Assembly (NCBI RefSeq): GCF_902459465.1
Contig: NC_047075.1
Span: 14,439,119-14,503,118, forward strand
DNA length: 64,000 bases
Source: Asterias rubens
Taxonomy: Eukaryota; Echinodermata; Asteroidea; Forcipulatida; Asteriidae
Reading direction: 5' to 3'
Made by a program: the position numbers and the translations under genes. The notes beneath the pieces are model-generated. The model was not told the origin of the DNA and made no database searches. It was given only the letters and a program-made list of their open reading frames with translations. Positions 56,301 through 64,000 of the stretch are shown here, piece after piece (the first letter of the stretch is position 1; each line of letters opens with the position of its first letter).

Positions 56301-56794
56301 ATCGGTCCATATAATAGATTCTTGAAAAAGAAATTAACCCCTTTATGGTTCTTATAAATTTACTGTAGATTCCATTTGTCACTGCACTAGATTTTTTTTC
56401 CCCAGATTTTGAAGTTCCACAGGTTGATGAGGAGCTGGCAGCCTCTGCAGCTGATATTCTAAAGAGTATACCGGAAGGACGAGATGATCAACAGTTTCCT
56501 GTGAAAGTGGGTGATTGGTGTCTTGTCCAGTATGACAAAAGTGCTTATCCAGGGGTGATAGAAGACACACTGAATGGGGAAGTTAAGGTTTCTGTTATGG
56601 TGAGATGTGGTCCAGTCAGATGGAAGTGGCCAGATCCAGAAGACTCCTTGTGGTACACAAGAGAAGATGTCCTGAGAGGAATACAGAGTCCCACTCTGGT
56701 ATCTTCACGGGGGCATTTTGAATTTAAGGAAAACTGGGGTTCAGTGCCCCAAGATGAATTGGTTGCGCAGGAATTACAGGGTGACAGTTGTTAA
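53323..56794 (+). pseudogene. Multi-exon RNase-H-like (transposase-like) gene, disrupted
   Basis: Starts ATG 53323 (MAHKKKSLIEHSERMRKYR), a basic Arg/Lys-rich head. Exon 1 runs to 55485 (GTATGT donor); further exons are 55801-55920, 56112-56204 and 56406-56794 (TAA), all in phase. The core has a Cys pair region (WIQCLCEYC, CSQSC, CIDRTCSSC), ILVMDFSENYTC (Asp at 54857) and WTDGCSSQYKS (Asp at 55122) then NYFGSRHGKNPW. The small second exon is a 4-fold KKLNKxA repeat. The last exon is a Tudor/SH3-like tail (VKVGDWCLVQYDKSAYPGVI, WKWPDPEDSLWY). Breaks: a frameshift in an A-run at about 53384, others near 54228 and 55030, and TAG at 55317. It is a multicopy family in marine invertebrates, function unknown. 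Confidence 0.6.
55801..55875 (+). repeat. In-frame 24-bp-type tandem repeat exon
   Basis: GCTAAAAAGCTCAACAAAAA(C/G/T)G repeats about four times from CTAAAAAGCTTGAC, giving a Lys/Asn/Leu-rich helix. It forms most of a 120-bp exon. Confidence 0.85.
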
Positions 56795-57740
56795 GACCTG
56801 CAATTTACTTGCACTGTGATTTAAACGAGCCTTGGTCAAGGTGTTCTTTGAAGGTATCTGCTTATGCGCTGGAGAGCACCTTGAACCAGACTTAAATTTG
56901 TTGTGGTGCAAACAAATCGTAGGTGGACTTGAGGCAGGCCTGAGAGTGGATGTTTTTTGGCTTGAATGTTGTATTGAGTGGCACTTGTGTTGTGTGCCAT
57001 GTGCCTTTTGAGTTTGACCTATTGAAGGACCGACAATTCATGTACATGTGCAGCTCGAATGGAGGGGAATACTTTTTTAAAGGGGCCATTTTGTCTCGAT
57101 GAATTCAGAGGAATCCAGACTGCAAATATATTACCCCAAAACTGCATGCTGACCTACAAACGATAATCAAATGGCAGTTGTTGGTATTATTTGCAGTCTG
57201 GGTTCCAATGAGTTCGTTTCAGTTCAGAATTCAGTGTGCAAGCCTTAACCCTGACGAGATAGCCCCCTTTTAAATTTGTGGTGCCCTTACATGTAATTTC
57301 CTGCATGATGAGGTGTTCACTTCTTGTTGACTTGAAGTCCAGAAGGTTGTTCTCCTTTATTGATATGTTTCTAGTAACAATCATAACAATGTAGATTATG
57401 AAGTAATTACCTGTCTCAATAAGTCATTTATGCAAAAGGTTTCAATAGCACTGATCTGGTGCACCGACTTGTTTTATTACACGCGCACATTCAACATTTG
57501 AACTCTCCATACTGAATACTGCTACATGATGCAGGGGTAAGCTTTTGCTTAGTTACATATAAAGAGACGTCCAGTAACAATACACTGGGAGTTGCTATGA
57601 GCAGACTTGCCCGAATCATGTGACACATTAACAGTATTCAGTTTAAATGGTGAATGTGAACATGCGATGAAATCAGTCAGTGCACCAGATGTTATTCAAA
57701 CCTTATGCGCAAAAATGTATTCTTTGATTTAGTGACATAT
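56795..57740. other. Spacer, no gene seen
   Basis: Flanks the 3' end of the RNase-H-like gene; no ORF or repeat I can support. Confidence 0.3.
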
Positions 57741-57741
57741 T

Positions 57742-57861
57742 GCCAGTTCATACAAATGCGAATTTGTGACATCAGGACAAGTTTTTGCGCCGTGAACTCA
57801 AAACAATGTAATACATTTTAATGCCGAATTTGCATCATATCCGCATGAAGTATGAACCGGC
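57742..57861. mobile_element. Short MITE, TIR GCC(A/G)GTTCATAC, copy 2
   Basis: GCCAGTTCATACAAATGCGAA pairs with the right end GCATGAAGTATGAACCGGC. Same family as 26742-26848. Confidence 0.7.
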
Positions 57862-58389
57862 TTTTTAGTCGAGTCTGAGGGGTTGAGATAAATTTGATTC
57901 AAAACGCATTTAGTTAATTTATATGCTACCTCTTTGAATTAATTAACCGCTGCCATAAATTTTAAGCTTCATGAATTATATTTATATTGTTGTTGTTAAT
58001 GGCAAATTTAACTGTTTTCACTAAATTTGTGACAGATTTATTCATCATCTTAAAAAATACTGTGACACCTTAGACGAGTTACATAAAATTTCAAGTGCAA
58101 ATAGCATACATAGGAATATTGTTTTGACCAACATTTTTTTATCATATGTGTTACAGATGGGCTTTCTCTCCCCCTTATCCTGTTCCTTTTGTTATGACAT
58201 ATTTGTTGGTCTTTAAGAACATCTGTGGTATTTGGCAAAACAGGTCAGTATGTTTCACAATGTGTATTGTTAGATGTTATGCAACGGTCATAATGTAACA
58301 TTGTGTCCTTAATGTGTTGACACTCCAAACTTATTATTAATGTGCAGTGGACACAATGTTTAGTATAATTGCCCACTGCATTGTGTGAT

Positions 58390-59111
58390 GTTTCTAGCCT
58401 ATAAAATACCGGGTATGCCTCTTGCTGGGTTACACTCATCACTCCGCCACCACTGAGTCAGCCAGGGGCTCTGCCCAACTCATACATTGATGGGTGTCAC
58501 CACTCCAACCGTCGGCCACACAATTGTCCAGTATTGGTGTTTCAGCCATATTCCAGTTATAGAGACAGTCAGTCACAACTGTGCTCTTTCTCCTTCAAGT
58601 TGATGGCTTGAACCAACCGGTTCTTGCACAGAGACAGTCGGTCAAAACTGTGCTCTTTCTCCTTCAAGTTGATGGCTTGAACCACCCGGTTCTTGCGCTC
58701 CGATGGCCTAAAACCCACGCCCAGTTTTGAGGCTCTTCCTAGATGGCCTAAAACCCACGCCCGGTTTTGAGGCTCTTCCTAGATGGCCTAAACCCATGCC
58801 AGGTTTGAGGCTCTCCCTAGATGTACCAATCTAGTGCCAGACGTCAATTTAGAAGAGGCACCGTGTAACCAGCACATCAAACCCAGTCATCAAACTTCCG
58901 GTAGCTATAAACTTAGGGTCTCTCATTTGAATTGTATTAAATCTTCCATGTACATTATTAATGGTTCTATTGCTTTAAACATTGTTGTTTGAGTAAAATA
59001 AATTATCATCGTGAATATAATCGCTGGTTTAGGTTTCACTCTTCCTTGTCAAATGTCTCTGTCGTGCCTTAGTTCCTTTTTGACATTGTAATGAATTAGG
59101 CGCACGTAACA
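58390..59111 (+). mobile_element. 5' LTR (3' part defined) of the Gmr1-like element
   Basis: The LTR ends ...CGTAACA at 59111, just before the primer site. A TATA box (TATAAAATA, 58400-58408) and an AATAAA (58997-59002) are in the right order for U3-R-U5. Two tandem arrays lie between: a 69-bp unit twice (58562, 58631) and a 40-bp unit three times (58702, 58742, 58782). The LTR start is not resolved because the 3' LTR is outside the window. Confidence 0.65.
58562..58822 (+). repeat. Tandem repeats in the LTR (69 bp x2, 40 bp x3)
   Basis: GAGACAGTC(A/G)GTCA(C/A)AACTG and following bases are repeated twice; GATGGCCTAAAACCCACGCC and following bases are repeated three times, the last diverged. 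Confidence 0.95.
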
Positions 59112-59115
59112 GAAT

Positions 59116-59133
59116 TGGGGGCTTGTCCGGGAA
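59116..59133 (+). promoter_or_regulatory. tRNA-Pro-type primer binding site
   Basis: TGGGGGCTTGTCCGGGAA is one or two changes from the classic proline-tRNA primer site. It lies four bases after the LTR end. Confidence 0.8.
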
Positions 59134-59249
59134 CGAACTGAACAAAATTCAGTAAAGTCCTGAGCCATTTTAAAATTCAGTGTTTCGATTTCACTTACAA
59201 ATTTTAAGTGAACCAATTTCTCTGTTGTTTAACCAGCAATTATATCACG

Positions 59250-62142
59250 ATGGCGGAGAAGTTTTCAATACAAGACTTCGTCGCTGACTTTGAAGAGAGT
59301 CCTTCGGAGGACAAAGTGTTTGGTTTAAAAAAGGGCCGAGTTATTCGAGGTTGCCAAACATTACAAAATTGCCGTAGCTGCTAGTATGAAAAAGGCTGAC
59401 CTACGAGCAGTAATTTTGGAACATTTGGTTGATGTAGAAATTTTGGAAGAATCAATGGTTGAAGAAAAACAAGTAGAGGGTAATGGTCATTCAGTTGAAG
59501 CGGCTATTAAACTTAAACAACTTGAGCTAGAAATTCAGCTAGTAGCGTCAGAGAAATTAGACAAAGAGTTGGAATTGTTTCAGCTGAAACAGCATTCCAA
59601 ATCCAATGAGCAATCAATCTCTGCAAAGAAATTTGATCCTACCAAGTTCATTAGATTAGTACCTCCTTTTAAGGAGAAAGACGTTGACAAATATTTCGCT
59701 CACTTTGAGAAAGTTGCCGATAGACTTGAGTGGCCTAAAGATATGCGTACTTTGCTTCTACAGAGTGTACTAGTTGGTAAAGCACAAGAGGTTTATTCCA
59801 CTTTTCCTATTGACAAAAGCGCTGATTATGATTTAGTCAAGGCTGCAATTTTGAAAGCCTACGAACTTGTACCAGAGGCATATAGGCAGAAGTTTCGTGA
59901 AAAACGAAAACGAGAAAACGAAACGTATGTTGAGTTTGCTTATGAGAAGAAAACCTTGTTCAATAGTTGGTGTAGATCCTGTAAAGTTAAGGAAGACTTT
60001 GGCATGTTACGACAGCTAATCCTCCTTGAGGAGTTTAAGGCTAACATGCCTTATGCTGTCAAAGCGCACCTAGAAGAGCATAAAGTTACAGATTTAGAAT
60101 TAGCGGCTGTGATGGCCGATGATTTTGCTTTGACACACAAAGTTAGTTTTTTGCATGCTAATGTTCAGGATCACAAGAAAGGCAACAAGACTTTTGTTCA
60201 ATCTAAACCTGTTTCTGATAATAGGCCAAAGACTGAGACAAAACCACAGTCTACCTCTGATGCAAGTTCTAAAGGGTCAACTTCCAATAGCTTTTTTGAC
60301 ACTTCCAAACAAGTACAATGCAATTACTGTAAGAAATTTGGGCATGCTATATCAGTTTGTAATGCATTGAAAAGGAAAAATGCGGCTCTTGCCGAGTCAA
60401 AAACTGTTGCCTTTACCAATAGTACATCTCTTTCAAGCAATAAGTTTGATCAAAAAAGGACATCTTTGTCTGACATTAGAGAGGAGTTTATGCCCTTTGT
60501 TTCTAAGGGATTTGTATCGCTTGATGAGCGTTCTGATTCACCTACCTACCCAGTGACTATTTTGAGGGATACGGGGTCCACTCAATCTTTGTTGTTAAAA
60601 GGGGAAGTTCCTGTAAGTGAAGAGTCTTCACTCGGCACCGATGTGTGCATTACGGGTATAGGTAATGAATCTTTTGGTGTGCCTCTCCATCAGTTGTATT
60701 TACAGTCAGACTTAGTTTCTGGTCCAATTTCAGTGGGCATTACCCCCACTTTGCCCTCGGGGCTTAATGGTATAACACTACTGTTAGGTAATGAAGTAGC
60801 TGGCGCTAAGGTAGTTGTAGAACCATGTATGACAAGTGTGCCTTGTTCTGATAATAATACTAGGTTATTAGAGGAAGAATTTCCTGGTATTTTCCCCGCT
60901 TGTGTTACAACTCGATCCATGAGTCGTAAGACTAAGGCACCAGTTCATACTGATTTAGACTTAGACATTTCTGAGACTTTCATGTCTAGTCTATCTGATG
61001 AAATCCCTAGGGTTTCTTTTGACAAGAATGTAAATTCTTTAGATGCAGACAATCACTCTGTTCCTCATGACACTAAGGGCTCAGCCTTATTGAATGAATT
61101 GGGTGTGTACTCTGACATCTTTTTAAGTAGAGAACAGCTAATATCTGAACAGAGTAAGGATACTGATTTGGTGACTCTTTTTAACCAAGCACATACTGAA
61201 ACCGAGACAAGTAGTCTCGCTGTGTGTTACTTTATCAAGTCAGGTGTGCTCATGCACAAATGGCGACCACCAGATGTGCCCGCTGACAATGAATGGAAGG
61301 TGTTGTATCAAATAGTTGTTCCATCAGGTTACCGTTCACACATTTTGAGTTTAGCTCATGACATCTCTATGTCTGGACACTTGGGTGTCACCAAAACATG
61401 TGATCGAATATTACAACATTTTTATTGGCCTGGTATCCGAAAGTCGGTTACCGAGTATTGCCGCACCTGCCATACTTGTCAGCTGGTTGGAAAACCAAAC
61501 CAAAAACCTCCTCGTGCACCATTACACCCAATACCTGCGTTTGAAGAACCATTTAGCAGAGTAATTGTAGATTGTGTGGGGCCTTTGCCTAAAACTAGGT
61601 CAGGTCATGAGTATTTACTTACTATAATGTGTGCTTCAACTAGATATGCTGAAGCAATCCCACTAAGATCCATTAAGGCAAAACCAGTAGGTGAAGCGTT
61701 GAGAGGGTTTTTCACTCATTTTGGACTGCCGAAAGTTGTTCAGAGTGATCAAGGGAGTAATTTTACTTCTAGATTGTTTCAAGAACAGTTGTATGCTTTA
61801 GGCATTGATCAAATTACTTCTAGTGCGAATCACCCACAAAGTCAGGGCGCACTCGAGCGTTTTCATCAGACGCTCAAGACCATGATTAGGACTTATGGTA
61901 TGGACAATGATAAAGACTGGGATGAAGGTATTCCTTTGTTAATGTTTGCAGTACGAGAAGTTGTACAAGAATCTTTAGGGTTCAGCCCATTTGAGCTTGT
62001 TTTTGGCCGTACTGTTAGGGGACCATTGAAGTTGGTCAAAGAGAAATGGTTGTCTGAAAACACGGATGACAATATCCTGAGTTACATTGTGAAGTTGAAA
62101 GATCGCTTACATAATGCGTGTAAGTTAGCCCAATCTAGTTAG
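59250..62142 (+). pseudogene. Gmr1-like gag-protease-integrase ORF
   Basis: Gag begins at ATG 59250 (MAEKFSIQDF); an indel near 59325-59340 moves the frame to the 918-residue ORF counted from ATG 59386. Residues about 80-250 are a gag capsid of the type related to SCAN domains (FKEKDVDKYFAHFEKVADRLEW). A CCHC knuckle lies at residue 312 (CNYCKKFGHAISVC) and the protease Asp-Thr-Gly at residue 395. Integrase follows directly: zinc domain (HLGVTK...CRTCHTC from residue 665) and DD35E core (Asp729, Asp788, Glu824). RT comes after integrase, the reverse of ordinary Ty3/gypsy order and diagnostic of Gmr1-type elements. TAG at 62140-62142 ends the ORF but the same frame continues at 62143. Confidence 0.9.
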
Positions 62143-62160
62143 AAAGCCACTCAAGATGGC

Positions 62161-63909
62161 ATGAAAACTTGGTATGACAAGAGGTCAAAAGTCCGTACTT
62201 TTAATCCTGGTGATAAGGTTTTAGTATTATTACCAATGCCAGGACAGCCACTTAAAGCTCGTTACAGTGGACCATATGTAATTGACCGCAAGGTTAATGA
62301 TAGAGACTATTTAATTTCCACTCCTGATAGGCGTAAACAGAAACGAGTTTGTCACATTAACATGTTAAAACAGTATCACGAAAGAAATGAAGAAACTGTC
62401 CCAGTTTGCAATGTAAATGTTGAAGTTGAAAAGCCTTCAGAGAACGAGGGTGATCAGTCATCCCAAACTCCGGGTACAAGTTTCAGGTTGAAAAATTCAC
62501 AAGTTTTGTCGAATTTGAGTGACAAATTAAGTCATTTTACGTTTCAACAACAATCTGAAGTGTCCGATCTAATACGAGAGTATTCACATTTATTTCCTGA
62601 TGTTCCAGGTCGAACTGATGCTGTTTTTCATGATATTGATGTAGGGGATGCCACGCCCATTAAACAACACCCTTACCGAGTAGGACCATTTAAGCAGACG
62701 TATATGAATGAGGAGATTAAATACATGAAAGTCAATGGTATTATTGAAGAAAGTGATAGCAATTGGAGCTCACCGTGTATTTTGGTACCCAAGCCTGATT
62801 CTTCCTTTAGATTCTGTACAGATTTTAGGAAGGTGAATTCAGTTTCAAAATCTGATACTTTTCCATTGCCTAGAGTAGATGATTGTATTGATCGTATTGG
62901 CAAGGCCAAATTTGTGTCTACTTTTGATTTGTTAAAGGGATATTGGCAAGTCCCTCTTACTCCTCGTGCAAAACAAGTCTCTGCTTTTGTGACTCCTCAG
63001 GGTTTATATCAGTACAAGGTTCTCCCTTTTGGTTTGAAAAACGCCCCTGCAACTTTTCAAAGGTTGATGAACAAGTGATTAAGGGTCTACCAAACACCGA
63101 AGTGTACATTGATGATATTGTGTTATTTAATGATACCTGGGAAGGGCACATGGAAAGCATTCGTGCTCTGTTTGAAAGATTAACCGAGGCCAAGTTAACA
63201 GTAAATCTTGCGAAAAGCCAGTTAGTTAAAGCAAAGTTACTTTCTTGGGCCATGTTATTGGTCAAGGTGAAGTTCAGCCTGTCAAAGCAAAAGTTGAAGC
63301 AATTTTTAATTTTCCACAGCCAGCCAACAAAAAAGACTTGATGCGTTTTCTCGGCATGGCTGGGTACTATCGAAAGTTTTGCGAAAACTTTTCAGATGTT
63401 GTTGCTCCGCTGACAAATTTGCTCAGCAAGAAAAACAAATTTATTTGGACAGACGCATGCAGTCAAGCATTTGAGCATGTAAAAATTATGCTGGCAAGTG
63501 AACCAGTTTTGAAGGCTCCAGACTTCACCAATCCATTTAAGTTGTATGTTGATGCAAGTGATGTGGGAGTTGGGTCAGTGCTATTGCAGGAAGATGATAA
63601 CAGTTTTAATCATCTAGTTTGTTATTTTTCTAAGAAGTTGAACAAACAGCAAGTAAATTATTCAACAATCGAGAACAGTGTCTCGCTTTAGTTTTGTCTT
63701 TAAAGCATTTTGAAGTATATTTGAGTACTCCTGCCCAAACCATCACTGTGTACACTGACCACAACCCACTAGTTTTCATTCAGAAGATGAAAAATCAGAA
63801 TCAGAGACTACTCCGTTGGAGTTTAATCCTCCAAGAGTTTGACATTGAAGTAATTCATGTTAAGGGCAAGGATAACATCATTGCTGATGCGTTATCAAGA
63901 CGCCTTTAA
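62161..63909 (+). pseudogene. Integrase tail, reverse transcriptase and RNase H of the Gmr1-like element
   Basis: After the in-frame TAG, the frame gives the integrase C-terminal domain (GDKVLVLLP, YSGPYVI, HINMLKQY), then RT: VDVGD/HPYR, SNWSSPCILVPKPD, FDLLKGYWQVPL, LPFGLKNAPATFQ. Frameshifts follow near 63076 (before YIDDIVLF) and near 63230-63245. The next frame carries LRFLGMAGYYRKF-type sequence, then RNase H (LYVDASDVGVGSVLLQ). A last shift near 63680 leads to YTDHNPLVF and KGKDNIIADALSRRL, the RNase H end, stop 63909. With the earlier lesions, this copy is inactive. Confidence 0.9.
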
Positions 63910-64000
63910 AGGCGCTCTAGCTTTAATCAGAGTGCGTTTTATTTGTGATGTTTATATTCCTCCAAGATGGAGCTATTATAATGTAATTCGCTAATGTATA
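63910..64000 (+). other. 3' region of the Gmr1-like element
   Basis: No ORF. The polypurine tract and 3' LTR are not reached before the window ends. Confidence 0.5.

Overview
This window is eukaryotic. Coding sequence is split by GT-AG introns, gene density is low, the DNA is AT-rich, and almost every recognisable gene belongs to a transposon or a transposon-like family. The mix suggests a marine invertebrate, probably a deuterostome such as an echinoderm or hemichordate. It holds a Gmr1-type Ty3/gypsy element with integrase ahead of reverse transcriptase, a RAG1-N-terminus-like (N-RAG-TP-like) gene, a THAP/ISL2EU-type transposase, DUF7869-type genes, and MITEs of the TAGGCCTGG type. The organism is an inference. 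No single-copy housekeeping gene was found.

Layout. 0-8 kb: C-terminal exons of a RAG1/N-RAG-TP-like transposase; a foldback MITE with a 9-bp target duplication; an uncharacterised zinc-binding gene on the minus strand; a tandem array of YY1-like 'AAGATGGCGGC' repeats; and the 3' part of a Mag-like gypsy element. 8-17 kb: a decayed RAG1-N-terminal-like gene (paired-Cys region, RING finger and 'GGDKGG' exon), a LINE ORF1 and a two-exon THAP/DDE transposase. 18-28 kb: foldback and hAT-like MITEs, a 110-bp minisatellite, and a four-exon minus-strand DUF7869 gene whose third intron carries a 1.4-kb foldback element full of palindromes.

28-42 kb is a nest. A tyrosine-recombinase-like gene (acidic N-terminus, zinc fingers, recombinase core, SANT-like C-terminus) has a CR1/L2-type LINE upstream of its first clear exon. 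The LINE is split by a 4.9-kb element with a 6-bp target duplication (GTCATT) and 1.5-1.7-kb terminal inverted repeats. Each arm encodes a WW-PC4 protein, and the unique centre supplies different downstream coding sequence on each side. A 2.43-kb tandem duplication then copied the right arm, the LINE tail and the first recombinase exon. This composite is the best candidate for an undescribed system.

42-64 kb: a complete but broken hAT-like element (44873-49213, 6-bp CTAATG duplications), tRNA-like and MITE repeats, a multi-exon RNase-H-like gene with several disruptions (53.3-56.8 kb), and a Gmr1-like LTR retrotransposon with 5' LTR end, tRNA-Pro-type primer site and gag-protease-integrase-RT-RNase H order, broken by one stop and several frameshifts. 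The 3' LTR lies outside the window.

Most elements are visibly decayed. The minus-strand WW-PC4 gene, the LINE ORF1, the THAP transposase and the large gag-pro-int ORF are the best-preserved reading frames.
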